Assembly (NCBI GenBank): GCA_030737875.1
Contig: CM060912.1
Location: forward strand, 881,849,199-881,913,198
Reading direction: 5' to 3'
DNA from: Allium sativum
Lineage: Eukaryota; Streptophyta; Magnoliopsida; Asparagales; Amaryllidaceae
Length of the DNA: 64,000 nucleotides
Shown: piece by piece, positions 25,150 through 37,560 of the stretch
Layout: each line of letters starts with the position of its first letter
How positions within the stretch are numbered: the first letter of the stretch is position 1
The notes under the pieces: generated by a model
The model's database searches: none
Seen by the model: only the letters and a program-made list of their open reading frames with translations
Told to the model about the DNA's origin: nothing
Program-made: the position numbers and the translations under genes

Positions 25150-26009
25150 GTTTAAAAATCCGAAAATACCCCTTGCCTCTTGCGAACCCCAATCCAAACC
25201 CAATGACTGTTGTCCCTAGCGTTTTACCCCAATTCCGAACACAATGGGATATGTTTCGTAGGCCCATTCGACTGTTTTAGTCAGTTTTCTTTCAAATTAA
25301 AATATAAAACATTCAACGTTTAATTTGAACGTACATTTCAATTTGCCAGGGCCACAAACTGATTTGAAAAATTCCAGAAAAATAAATCTAGCTATGTCTT
25401 GACGATACGGTCCCAACAAAACTAGTTTCGTCTAATTCTGAGACCGTTTGCAAAAAGGCCCATTTCTGGTTGATCCAATTTAACTATAATTGGCCAAAAC
25501 ACGTTTTCCTTTGCCACGCTCACATACTAGCTTCAAAAATTATGAAATTTGAAACCTAGCAATAACTTTACATCCCGGATCCAACAAAAGTGGTTTCGTC
25601 GAATTCCGAGGTCGTTTGCAAAATGGCCAATTTCACGGGCTATATAAATTCCACAGCGACCTTTCTGAAAATTCATTCGGCCATAACATTTGCTTTCCGC
25701 TATGAAAATTCGATTTTTCAGATTCGTTAGAAAGGTATTCACTAACAGATTTAAATATTTTTGGTTTCACTAAAATCCGTTTTGTTTTGCACCCGGTACA
25801 GTCCGACAAAGTTTGAATTCAATTTTTGAAACTGCAGCGCCATTTCACGCCTTGTTTGTAATTATAACTTGTTATATTCATTTTCAATTATCAATTCAAA
25901 CTCCGTTTTCATTGCTATTATTTAAAATATTTATTTTAAATATTTAAAATCCATCATTTTAGCCAATTTAAAATTTTTTAAATTGGTTCAGATTTTCTGG
26001 GTTGTTACA

Positions 26010-26442
26010 ATGACGCTGACTTTGTCAACAACATGTCGGTAATCCTTAGGTGTCCAACTCATAAAATGAGACCAAGATATACCAACGCTGACTTTGTCAA
26101 CAACATGTTGAATAGAGCTTGGCGGGTTTGCATACCAACGCTAGATATACAAGCAATGTTGGATACCCTTGGATTGCTATTATTATTATTATTGAAAATA
26201 TAAGAAAAGAGAGAGTTACACAATTTCAGCTTAACACAAGTTTTAAAGATTCGAAAAGCCAATTTAGATATTTTAAGTCCTCCCCTAATTAAACAAAGAC
26301 TACAATTTAGAATAAACTTCATGGCCATCACCTAAGAATCTCCCTATGTACCAGTCACACTATTATCCCTCAAAATTCAACTTTTCATCATATTTCTTAT
26401 TCGATCTTAGTTGAGAGAAAAAATACTATCAACTGATTAACA
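26010..26442. other. Spacer between two LTR insertions
   Basis: It contains the 3' part of the split reading frame, a direct repeat of about 20 bp of GCTGACTTTGTCAACAAC (26015 and 26087) and a (TTA)n run. Otherwise nothing was recognised. Confidence 0.5.
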
Positions 26443-26447
26443 ATTGT
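26443..26447. repeat. Left target-site duplication of the giant element (attgt)
   Basis: Matches attgt at 46329-46333, which flanks the outer end of the right-hand LTR. Confidence 0.85.
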
Positions 26448-27393
26448 TGAAGCGGCCCGAACTTCCCTAGTCTCCGAAGAGATGAGAAAGAACGAATTAC
26501 TGTGAGGACAAGACAAAATAGAACGCAGACGGAAGAACATTTCATTGCTATTACAACAATTCCATCAGATACAAGAATATATGGAGTATAATTGAATAAA
26601 TTACATTCGACAAATATCAGAGATTACAATAAATTACATAGCAGCGGAAAATAATACAAAACACAACTGAAGGTGATATACGGATACAGAGCTTTCCGGA
26701 TATCATTCCAGCTGTAAACCAGGATCCTGTGAATATAAATCTACAAAACCAAAACTACTAGCTGCCCGTGCGGAAAATAGGGGCACCCAGAGTTTAGGTT
26801 AAAACAATAAACTCCAGGTCAGTCATGTGACTGGCGTGAGAACTAAAACAGTTATTAATATTGGTTTTAAAGTTAGGTAAATCAAGGGACCACGCCGTAT
26901 AACACGGAACAGGTTTCCTCCCAAGAATACCAGTGCATAGAACAAACAACGCAATGCTAAATAAAGAAAAATGAAGCTGTTATAAGACCCGGATCCCATC
27001 ACACAATGCAACGCAAGCCGGAGGATAGGGTTTTCCCTTATAACAGCCAAAGAATGCTTGATATGTTTAAAACAAATCATTTGATACTATAATAAGTGTA
27101 CAGTGTCAAAACAATTTCAATCATAAATATCAATCATAGGTGGCATAGCTACCATCTACTATGTCGCCATACTAGTTCTACAATTAAAACCGAATCACAC
27201 GTATTGGAAATTGAATTTCCGTCATGAGTCGAGGCAAGGGGCAAGCTCCTCTCCGCGTTCGAGACACTCTAGCAAATGCCTCAGGGTTACGCACTCTGGG
27301 CAACCCTTGGATGCTTCAGGGCCGGTCCTCACTTACGTTAGAGGATTGGCAATTCCTGAACACACGTTTCCCAGTCCTTACAGACCTATAATC

Positions 27394-27403
27394 GAGGCGC
27401 CTC
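27394..27403 (-). promoter_or_regulatory. Conserved GAGGCGCCTC palindrome
   Basis: A perfect 10-bp palindrome 946 bp from the downstream end of the LTR. It is also present at 21702, 34856, 37550 and 56060 in all other LTR copies of this group. Confidence 0.5.
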
Positions 27404-29459
27404 ATCCAACAACCACATAGGTGAAAAGTATATAAATGTCAGGGCTGGTAAGTCACTGACACCACCAAAGCTAGAAAGAAACGTCGTGCTCTCCCCACAG
27501 TCTGTATCCCGTTTTTGACTCATACCGAGGTGCGAGGCTTGCGAATTCACGTTATACACAAAGCTGCCACGTAGGCCGTGCTTTGATCATCAACCACAAG
27601 ACTCTGCTTTTCAACAAAAGCCTTGATCATTGCATCTTAGCGTACCACACAGGCAATTCATGCCATGCGACTGATGTCCATCGATATACAACCTCTGAGC
27701 TCGTACGTCTCAGAGAAGGGCGTTAAGCAAAAGAATAAATTCTCCACCGCCAAACAGATGTATATTTAATAGAAATCAATCCACATAGAATAAAATCCAA
27801 TGTCAGACACACAATCCATTTACAAGTCCGTTCTGGGTCTGAACGGAACCAGAGGCACTTTCCTCGCATATCCATCCATCTCCAAGTACGTCTGGACGAC
27901 CACCAACTATTTCCATCCTCTTGGGTGTACAGCCCAATCAGGATCGTCAGTAATGATCCAAATGATGTGAAGACTTCCGGTCTTCAACCACCGTCTTCAT
28001 CTTCGACATATCGTCGAATCGGTTATTCAGAATGGGTATAAACCCGGACTTTCCGAACAACCCGCGTATATTAAAACTAATGTTACACAAACACAACATA
28101 CGCCTCATTCCAATTCTGAATATTTTGTTATTTAAATATCCACATCTTTTGGGAAAAGTTCCCATTAATTTTATCCAAGATAAATTCTTTTAAATTTATC
28201 CTTTAATCTTCCTTCGGATGTCATTTCAAACCAAATTATGGTTTTCTAAACTAGTCGAGATTAGCGAACCACACCGAAGTAATTATTTATTTTATTTCCC
28301 AATCCCAACCTATTCATCCCATGAAGCAAAACTGGTAATACTCCATATCTAATACTATGGTGTTATTAGTAAAATTAATTACCATTTCACGTTCAAATCT
28401 AATTAAAGATTTAACTATCGCTTTGGAGCAAAACTGGCGATACTCCATTCTCGCTCATTTCTAAATTTGATAATTTAGATTATAGATTCACATTTCAACC
28501 TAATTGCAAATTCGTTAAAACTCTTTTTACTGGGTTAAAGAACTAGGTGTTATTTAAAACACAGTTCACGACAAACCCAAATCACATTCTATTTATTATC
28601 GGGTTAAAGAACTAGTGTTGTTTAAAACACAGTTCACGATAAACCCGCAAATCAATTCTAATTCAATTCAAATCAAATATATTAGGAATTCCGATTATTT
28701 AAAACCCCTTTTTTTAAATCTAATTTATTTATTTAAAAATAATTGGGTTTTAAATTTAGTTCAAACTAGTTCAATTCGATAAAAATCTATTTTTTTCTTT
28801 TCAAATATGGAGTTTTTCATCCCAATTCTCCCCAAATCATTTCTTATGATTTTACACCCATTATTACTATTTTTGATAATTTTATCAAGGCCCGTACAGT
28901 CGATTTCCATCAACGGCCATCGAACTGCACTTACAGCGACCTTTTCCAAGTTTGATTTGGACGTATCTCCAAATCCAACCGTTAGATTTCAAATTTCTAA
29001 TATTCGCTAGAAAGCTCTTTTCGATACGAACCCAATGGTTCCGGTTTTAGGAGAATCCGACGGTCGGATCTCCCGTAATGTCCGTTTGAAATAAATGGTC
29101 GAAAGTCACGAATTGCCGCGGCGCGGCGCGTTCTATTCAGGCCATTATATTATATATATAATAAATATAATATATATTTCGTTGATTCTATTTAAAACGA
29201 ATTATATAAATAGTTTTAAATTCGTTTCAAAAACAATTTCAACATCCATTTTAATTCAAATCAAAATTGAATTTTTCCTTATGAATTCGTTTTAAAATTC
29301 ATTCCTATTCAATTCAAATTTCAATTCAATTCAAATTTCAATTCAATTTGAATTCGTTTTCAATTCAATTCGAATTCGTTTTCTATTCAATTCAAATTTC
29401 AATTCAATTTGAATTCAATTTCAATTCAATTCGAATTCGTTTTCTATTCAATTCTAATT

Positions 29460-29745
29460 CGTTTTCTATTCAATTCATTTCGAAATCGTTTTATATTCAA
29501 TTCATTTTGAAATCGTTTTATATTCAGTTCATTTCGAATTCGTTTTCAATTCAATTCAATTCATTTCGAAATCGTTTTATATTCAATTCATTTCGAAATC
29601 GTTTTATATTCAATTCATTTCGAAATCGTTTTATATTCAATTCATTTCGAAATCGTTTTATATTCAATTCATTTCGAATTCGTTTTCAATTCAATTCATT
29701 TCGAAATCGTTTTATATTCAATTCATTTTGAAATCGTTTTATATT
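29460..29745 (-). repeat. 27-bp minisatellite in the 3' LTR (about 8 core units)
   Basis: Units of 27 bp contain TTCGAAATCG and TTTTATATTCAATTC; a few variant units carry TTCGAATTCG. Because 27 is a multiple of three, the array translates to a repeating nonapeptide, but nothing suggests it is a protein. The second LTR holds about 14 units, so array length changed after insertion. Confidence 0.85.
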
Positions 29746-31129
29746 CGATTCAATTCAAATTGGTTTTCTATTCAATTCAATTCAATTTCGTTTCAAAATA
29801 TTCGATTTCGAAATCACTTTTCAATATTCATTTTAAAATGAATAAAATCGATATAAATATCGTTCACGTCAAAATGGCGTCAATCTAATCAACACGGCTT
29901 CATATATTTCTATTTCCAAATATTCTATTTCAAATATTTCTTTCAACACATGACTAATCTCAACGGATGAGTACTGTCAACACATGAACCTTTATTTTAT
30001 ATTGATAAAGAAGTAAATTTTATTATTAAAATATTTCGTTCAACACATGACTAATCTCAACGGATGAGTACAGTCAACACATGAACCTTTATTTTATAAT
30101 ATTCTTTATTTTCTAAATTGGAATGAGGCCCAAACAATCACCATATAATGTTAATTATATGGATTTTCATACATCACCCATATATAATAGCATTGAAAAA
30201 TAATCAACCATCAACCAAAGTGCACTACACCGTATAAGCATCAAATATAGACTTCTAATGCTTATAACAACCTATCAATCAATCGATCGACATATTTAAT
30301 CAATCAGGATGAGTGAACTTCAAATTTCATCCCAACACCCGTGTGGGGTTTCAAATCAACAAACACAGATTTTATTTGTGCAGTTGGACGATGTGTAAAA
30401 TTTATCGTCCCAATCAATGTCAGTTAAATCGGTGTACATGAACAAACCGTCCGGTTTGTAAATGAATATTTTATTTTATTCACATTCACGTTAAAAATTA
30501 TATTTTTAACGATAAAACATTTTATTTTAACACATGAATTTCTATTCAGTTCATTTACACAATAAAAATGATATTTTTATTTTTCTAACATATTTTAGAA
30601 AATTTCGGCGGCATAACGGCACGATACTAGAAATGGGACAAGGCCTAGCCTTATCCCCGGTCTAGTGAAGGCCCACGCCATTCACACATCAATCAAGTTC
30701 ACCAAACAACCAAATTCAAATCAAATCATCTAACTAATCTATGCAACCAAACAAACAAGTCCATGGTCTGTGGACGATTGTGTCGGGTGCTACTAAGCAC
30801 CGTCTGCATCCTAGTATATATATATATAACTAGAAAAAGAAATTGAAAGGTGAGAAATTCTCACAAATAGCTATCCAACTTCACGACACTTCATTTATAG
30901 AAATCTTCGTCGTTCTCGCCTTTTTATCATCTTCGTTGCCCGTAGCCGCTACATATGTAAAAATCGAAATTTTAGTTTGTTATTCAATATATAAAAATCG
31001 AATTTTTACTTCGCTATTCAATATATAAAAATCGAATTTTTACACCGCTAGTATATAATCAAAATCATATTTTCCCTTCGCTCTTCACCATATAAAGATT
31101 TCCCCCTTTCCAATATATAGATTTCGCCT

Positions 31130-31405
31130 TTTCATTTTTAAAAATCTATTCTTTTGCATTTTTAAAAATCTGATCTTTCCTATTTTAAAAATATCGTCTT
31201 TTCTATTTTAAAAATCCTAACTTAACTAATTTAAAAATCCAATTTTTCTATTCGAAAAATCTAATCTTTTCTACTTTAAAAATCAAACCTTTTCTATTTT
31301 AAAAATCATACTTTTTATATTTTAAAAATCATACTTTTTCTATTTTGAAATCGAACCTTTTCTATTTTAAAAATTTTACTTTTTATATTTTAAAAATCAA
31401 ACCCT
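31130..31405 (-). repeat. Degenerate 20-bp tandem repeat (TTTTCTATTTTAAAAATC type)
   Basis: About a dozen imperfect units of roughly 20 bp built on CTATTTTAAAAATC. The same array occurs at about 44650-44925 in the other LTR. Confidence 0.7.
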
Positions 31406-31539
31406 TTCTCCATGACAAAAAATTATCTCTTCATATATAAAAATTGAAATAAATTAAACAAAAGAAATAAATATATAGTTAAAAGAAAAGCTTACTGCTT
31501 TGCACGTTCAAGGGAGGGTTTATGAAGGCTGAGGCGTCT

Positions 31540-31965
31540 GAATGGGCTGGGTGAAGGTCGGATTCGCCGGAGCTTGGCGCGGCGTCGGAGCAGAGTTCAC
31601 GAGGCCTCGATCTGAGAAAAGGGAGGGCTTGCGATGCGGTCTTGGAGCGAGGGAGGGGATTGGCTGGAGGAGGGGAGGCGAAGGGGTGTTTGCGGCGAGG
31701 CTGAGGCGAACGGTGGCGGATTGGGTCTCGCGAGGTGGGCCAACGAGGTTTTGGGGCTCGCGGTCCTTCGATGCAGGGGGGGGTCGATGAGGCGGCGCGG
31801 CCTGGTGGGGGTTCGGTTGGAGGAGGGGGCGCGACTTGGCGTCGACGATGGCGCGATCGACGAGGGCTTCAACGAAGATTTTTTTATTTTTCTTTCTTCT
31901 TTTTTTCTTTCTGTAAAATGAAATCAGGGCGGGGGGGGGGGGGGGGGGGCAGAGTATAAGGGAGG
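31540..31965 (-). promoter_or_regulatory. GC-rich leader of the giant LTR
   Basis: An abrupt GC-rich island in AT-rich DNA, with a poly-G run of more than 20 on the plus strand (31930-31950). On the minus strand it is preceded by an AT-rich promoter-like stretch and holds GATTTCATTTTACAG|AAAG, a good 3' splice-site match kept in the other LTR (45365-45380) and, with TGCAG, in the nested one (41575-41590). It is interpreted as the start of the transcribed leader. ORFs here lack conservation. Confidence 0.35.
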
Positions 31966-32875
31966 AGAGGGGATATTTTTTTTTATTTTATTTAATTATT
32001 TAATTCAAAAAGTTGACTTTTACATACGACCTCTAAATGAGGCCCACCGCCTGTTGCCCATAGCGTTTTACCCCCATTCCGAACACAATGGGATATGTAT
32101 CGCAGGCTGATTCGACCGTTTCGAACAGTTTCCGTTGAATTTATATTTAAATCATTATATTGAATTTTAAACGTACATTCCAATTTACCGAGGTTACATA
32201 CGAACTCGAAAAATTGCAGAAAAATATTTTCTAGCTTCGTATTGACGATACGGTCCTAACAAAACTAGTTTCGTCGAATTCTGAGACTGTTGGAAAAATG
32301 GCCATTTTCCAGTCGATTAAAATCAACTAAAACTGGTCAAACGCGTTTTCCTTTGCCACGCTCACATATTGATTCGGAAAATTATGAAATTTGGAATCTA
32401 GCAATAATTTGACATCACGGACCCAACAAAAGTGGTTTCGTCGAAATCCGAGGTCGTTTGCAAAATGTCAATTTTTAAGGGCCTAAATTTCATAGCGACT
32501 ATTCAGAATTTTCAACTGGACATATCTTTTGATTCCCACTATAAAATTTTGATTTTTCGGATTCGTTGGAAAGATATTATCAATTAGATCCTAATGTTTT
32601 TGGTTTCACTAAAATCCGGATTGTTTTGCACCCGGTACATTCATTTGAAGTTTGAAATCGAATTATCGAACTACCGCGCCATTTTCAATTCTATTTATAA
32701 TTATATATAATTATTTATATTCTAACGACGACGTATATAATATATACGTTCGATTCTATATTCAAAATAAATTTTCTTTGATATTATTTAAAACAATCTA
32801 TTTTAAATATTCAAAATTCGCTAAAATTGCCAAAATAAAAATTTTAAACTGGTTCAGAATTTTCGGGTTATTACA

Positions 32876-32888
32876 ATCTCCCCCACTT
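32876..32888 (-). other. Polypurine tract of the giant element
   Basis: The minus strand reads AAGTGGGGGAGAT directly before the LTR start TGTAATAACCC. A TTTTCGGGGACGAAAAG block just upstream matches the block before the PPTs at 50759 and 61625. Confidence 0.8.
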
Positions 32889-33895
32889 AAAACTTTTCGT
32901 CCCCGAAAAGGAACAAAGTCGAAAGTGGTTTGATTAATCAACCCTACGTTCGATCTGGCTTTCATTCTCCAATTTTTCAGTTTCTGAGAATTTTCAAATT
33001 TTCAAAAATTTGGCTAACACCCGAAATTTTCGAAAAATTTCGCCATAACCTCCCCTGCACTGGGAGCCACGGGAAAATCCCGAAATTGCCATAAAGGCCT
33101 TCTGATCTCAAAAAGAAAAAGAAAACGCCAAGCGGCTAGCCAATAGGCTCATAAAATCATCATCATCCAAGCAAAACAGTAAATTATAGTAAATATGTAC
33201 CTATTTGTCAGGCAAACAAATTTTATTCTTCGGCTCTAGCCTCCTTGCTATGACCTGTTCAATGTAAGTATATGTATATGCAAGCAAATGCGACTAATTT
33301 TCAATACAATTCAATATTTGATGCAATTAGGCATAAATGTTTCAAAATTATTAAACAAATAAACAAACAACACAAACATCAATTAGTGGATTAGAGTTTC
33401 AAATTCATAATTTGATATATATACTGAAAATCTTGTTTTTGATGCCAATTCACAACAATGTGTTCTAGCTATATAAGTTTTGGTTCTCACACCAGTCTAA
33501 TGGAAATATATAGATATCACACCTTCGAAACACGAACATAAATACTGGTGATGTCATGACAATCATCAGTACCATCTCCGGGCGACTAGAATGTGATTCT
33601 ATATCTATCCAGTATATTAAAACTTCGAATATACGTTCATGACGCGTATATGCAAAACCTTTATATACTAGATTGTCCAAATCAATATAAATAAATTATT
33701 CAAATATGTATAAAACGATTTAAATTTTCAAAACAAAATTGTTCTCATTTGAAAAATATACCCTTCACACTCGTTCTAGGATACTACTGATCCTATCTCT
33801 AACGAGTCATTCTAATTGGATATTACTAATCCAATATCAGATGAATTCTTTCGTATTGTTCTAATGTGTCTTGTTCTCGAGCTCTGCAAACCAAA
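32889..33895 (-). other. Internal region of the giant element, non-coding
   Basis: About 1 kb with no coding capacity. About 33008-33260 matches a piece inside LTR A (23137-23400), including a GGCTAGCC palindrome in the context CCAAGCGGCTAGCCAA. The rest is AT-rich and unassigned. It could hold packaging or dimerisation signals, since cis signals are all such an element needs. Confidence 0.6.
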
Positions 33896-33907
33896 GCTCT
33901 GATACCA
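33896..33907 (-). other. Primer-binding site for tRNA-iMet
   Basis: The minus strand reads TGGTATCAGAGC, complementary to the 3' end of plant initiator tRNA-Met and the usual priming site of plant LTR retrotransposons. It begins 2 nt after the right-hand LTR. This fixes orientation and the LTR boundary. Confidence 0.9.
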
Positions 33908-34855
33908 AATGAAACGATCCGAACTTCCCCGGTCTCCGAAGAGATGAGAAAGAACGAATTACTGGGAGGACTAGACAAAATAGAACGCAGACGGAAGAAC
34001 ATTTCATTGCTATTACAATAATTCCATCAGATACAAGAATATACAGAGTATAATTGAATAAATTACATTCGACAAATATCAGAGATTACAATGAATTACG
34101 TTGCAGCGAAAAATAATACAAAGCACAACTGAAGGTGATATACGGATACAGAGCTTTCCGGATATCATTCCAGCTGTAAACCAGGATCCTGTGAATATAA
34201 ATCTGCAAAACCAAAACTACTAGTTGCCCGTGCGGAAAATAGGGGCACCCAGAGTTTAGGTTAAAACAATAAACTCCAGGTCAGTCATGTGACTGGTGTG
34301 AGATCTAAAACAGTTATTAATATTGGTTTTAAAGTTAGGTAAATAAAGGGACCACGCAGTATAACACGGAACGGGTTTCCTCCCAAGAATACCAGTGCAT
34401 AGAACAAACAGCGCAATGCTAAGTAAAGAAAAATGAAGCTGTTATAAGACCCAGGTCCCATCACACAATGCAACGCAAGCCGGAGGATAGGGTTTTCCCT
34501 TATAACAACCAAAGCATGCTTGATACGTTTAAAACAAATCATTTGATACTATAATAAGTGTATAGTGTCAAAACAATTTCAATCATAAATATCAATCATA
34601 GGTGGCATAGCTACCATCTACTATGTCGCCATACTAGTTCTACAATTAAAACCGAATCACACGTATTGGAAATTTGATTTCCGTCATGAGTCGAGGCAAG
34701 GGGCAAGCTCCTCTCCGCGTTCGAGACACTCTAGCAAATGCCTCAGGGTTACGCACTCTGGGCAACCCTTGGATGCTTCAGGGCCGGTCCTCACTTACGT
34801 TAGAGGATTGGCAATTCCTGAACACACGTTTCCCGGTCCTTACAGACCTATAATC

Positions 34856-34865
34856 GAGGCGCCTC
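34856..34865 (-). promoter_or_regulatory. Conserved GAGGCGCCTC palindrome
   Basis: Counterpart of 27394-27403, at the same distance from the LTR end. Confidence 0.5.
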
Positions 34866-37548
34866 ATCCAATAACCACATAGGTGAAAAGTATATAAATG
34901 TCAGGGCTGGTAAGTCACTGACACCACCAAAGCTATAAAGAAACGTTGTGCTCTCCCTGCAGTCCGTATCCCGTTTTTGACTCATACCGAGGTGTGAGGC
35001 TCGCGAATTCACGTTATACACAAAGCTGCCACGTAGGCCGTGCTTTGATCATCAACCACAAGACTCTGCTTTTCAACAAAAGCCTTGATCATTGCATCTT
35101 AGCGTGCCACACAGGCAATTCATGCCATGCGACTGATGTCCATCGATATACAACCTCTGAGCTCGTACGTCTCAGAGAAGGGCGTTAAGCAAAAGAATAA
35201 ATTCTCCGCCACCAAACAGATGTATATTTAATAGGAATCAATCCACACAGAATAAAATCCAATGTCAGACACACAATCCACTTACAAGTCCGTTCAGGGT
35301 CTGAACGGAACCGGAGGCACTTTCCTCGCATATCCACCATCTCCAAGTACGTCTGGACGACCACCAATTATTTCCATCCTCTTGGGTGTACAGCCCAATC
35401 AGGATCGTCAGTAATGATCCAAACGATGTGAAGACTTCCGGTCTTCAACCACCGTCTTCATCTTCGACATATCGTCCCCGGACTTTCCGAACGACCCGCG
35501 TATATTAAAACTAATGTTACACAAACACAACATACGCCTCATTCCAATTCTGAATATTTTGTTATTTAAATATCCACATCTTTTGGGAAAAGTTCCCATT
35601 AATTTTATCCAAGATAAATTCTTTTAAATTTATCCTTTAATCTTCCTTTGGATGTCATTTCAAACCAAATTATGGTTTTCTAAACTAGTCGAGATTAGCG
35701 AACCACACCGAAGTAATTATTTATTTTATTTCCCAATCCCAACCTATTCATCCCATGAAGCAAAACTGGTAATACTCCATATCTAATACTATGGTGTTAT
35801 TGGTAAAATTAATTACCATTTCACGTTCAAATCTAATTAAAGATTTAACTATCGCTTTGGAGCAAAACTGGCGATACTCCATTCTCGCTCATTTCTAAAT
35901 TTGATAATTTAGATTATAGATTCACATTTCAACCTAATTGCAGATTCGTTAAAACTCTTTTTACTGGGTTAAAGAACTAGGTGTTATTTAAAACACAGTT
36001 CACGACAAACCCAAATCACATTCTATTTATTATCGGGTTAAAGAACTAGTGTTGTTTAAAACACAGTTCACGATAAACCCGCAAATCAATTCTAATTCAA
36101 TTCAACTCAAATATATTAGGAATTCCGATTATTTAAAACCCCTTTTTTTAAATCTAATTTATTTATTTAAAAATAATTTGGTTTTAAATTTAGTTCAAAC
36201 TAGTTCAATTCGATAAAAATCTATTTTTATCTTTTCAAATATGGAGTTTTTCATCCCAATTCTCCCCAAATCATTTCTTTTGATTTTACACCCATTATTA
36301 CTATTTTTGATAATATTATCAAGGCCCGTACAGTCGATTTCCATCAACGGCCATCGAACTGCACTTACAGCGACCTTTTCCAAGTTTGATTTGGACGTAT
36401 CTCCAAATCCAACCGTTAGATTTCAAATTTATAATATTTGCTAGAAAGCTCTTTTCGATACGAACCCAACGGTTCCGGTTTTAGGAGAATCCGACGGTCG
36501 GATCTCCCGTAATGTCCGTTTGAAATAAATGGTTGAAATTCACGAACTGCCGTGGCGCGGCGCGTTCTATTCAGGCCATAATATTATATATATATATAAT
36601 ATATATAATATATATTTTGTAAAAACCCGCAACTTCCCCGTGAAGGAAAGCACGGATAGAATTGAGGACAAGACAAAATAGAACGCATACAGAAGAACAT
36701 TTCATTGTTATTACAACAATTCCATCAGATACAAGAATATACAGAGTATAAATGAATAAATTACATTCGATAAATATCAGAGATTACAATAAATTACATA
36801 GCAGCGGAAAATAATACAAAATCACAACTAGAAGTGATACACGGATACAGAGCTTTCCGAGCATCGTTCCAGCTGTAAATCAGGATCCTGTGAATATAAA
36901 TCTGCAAAACCAAAACTACTAGCTGCCCGTGCGGAAAATAGGGGCACCCAGAGTTTAGGTTAAAACAATAAACTCCGGGTCAGTCATGTGACTGGTGTGA
37001 GAACTAAAACAGTTATTTAAAACTTTACTTTAAAAGAGAGTAATTCAAGAGACCACGCCGTATAACACGGAACGGGTTTCCTCCCAAGAATACTAGTGCA
37101 TATAACAAAACAGCGCAATGCTCTTTAGAAAAATGAAGCTATTATAAGACCCAGGTCCCATCACACAATGCAACGCAAGCCGGAGGATAGGGTTTTCCCT
37201 TATAATAGCCAAACATGCTTGGTACGTTTAAAACAAATCATTTGATACTATAATAAGTGTATAGTGTCAAAACAATTTCAATCATAAATATCAATCATAG
37301 ACGGCATGGGTACCATATATCATGTCGCCATACTAGTTCTACAATTAAAACCGCAATATCACGTATTGGAAATTGGATTTCCGTCATGAGTCGAGGCAAG
37401 GGGCAAGCTCCTCTCCGCGTTCGAGACACTCTAGCAAATGCCTCAGGACCCCACTATGATCCTTGGAATCGGCTAGGCCGGTCCTCTCTTACTTTTGAGG
37501 ATTGGCAATTCCTGAACACACGTTTCCCGGTCCTTACAGACCTATATC

Positions 37549-37560
37549 CGAGGCGCCTCG
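37549..37560 (-). promoter_or_regulatory. Conserved CGAGGCGCCTCG palindrome
   Basis: The palindrome is 12 bp here, 931 bp from the downstream end of the LTR. Confidence 0.5.

Larger units (their letters stand above)
20705..26009 (-). mobile_element. Solo LTR A of the giant-LTR group (5305 bp)
   Basis: It is bounded by TGAGACGACCCC at the left and GGGTTGTTACA at the right. The 5-bp direct repeat atgac stands at 20700-20704 and 26010-26014. Minus orientation follows from similarity to the element at 26448-46328. It shares with that element the order of conserved blocks: GGGGCACCC (21048), GAGGCGCCTC (21702), the TCCGACGGTCGGA module (22750), the GGCGGCATAACGGCA-like block (24035), a TATA box (25141) and TTTCGTC repeats. 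It lacks coding capacity. Unusually, about 23137-23400 resembles the internal region of that element. Its sister at 55064 lacks this insert. Confidence 0.85.
20657..26203 (+). pseudogene. Short reading frame split by the LTR at 20705-26009
   Basis: An ATG at 20657 opens a frame (MESWDRAWRIVQTDDD) that reaches exactly the end of the target duplication at 20704. After the LTR and the second duplication the same frame resumes at 26015 and continues to a TAA at 26201-26203. Without the insertion it would be 78 codons. It contains an internal duplication: ADFVNNM and RAWR each occur twice. The product is not recognised, and the tail (Leu run from a TTA microsatellite) may be non-coding. It could be a real exon broken by the insertion or a chance frame. 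Confidence 0.3.
26448..32875 (-). repeat. 3' LTR of the giant element (6428 bp)
   Basis: Ends are TGAAGCGGCCCGAAC (left) and CGGGTTATTACA (right). Reading in the minus sense, about 0.9 kb of AT-rich U3 (32875 to 31980) is followed by a GC-rich leader (31960-31540), degenerate 20-bp repeats (about 31400-31130), the GGCGGCATAACGGCA block (30610), a 27-bp array, the TCCGACGGTCGGA module (29055) and the GAGGCGCCTC palindrome (27394). Small ORFs within it are not conserved as coding. Confidence 0.9.

Noticed and set aside
29348..29731. ORF of 127 codons (and 42688-43029, 43063-43365) encoding a repeating FISKSFYIQ peptide
   Set aside because: It is the translation of the 27-bp LTR minisatellite. 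It has no partner domains, and unit number and ends differ between the two LTRs.
31542..31959. Gly/Arg-rich ORFs in the GC-rich island (also 41336-41611, 45054-45376)
   Set aside because: Open in several frames because the block is GC-rich and stop-poor. Frames are not conserved between LTR copies and poly-G runs cause frameshifts.
33896..33907. Possible tRNA-Met gene fragment
   Set aside because: Only the 12 bases complementary to the tRNA 3' end are present, next to an LTR. This is a primer-binding site, not a tRNA gene.
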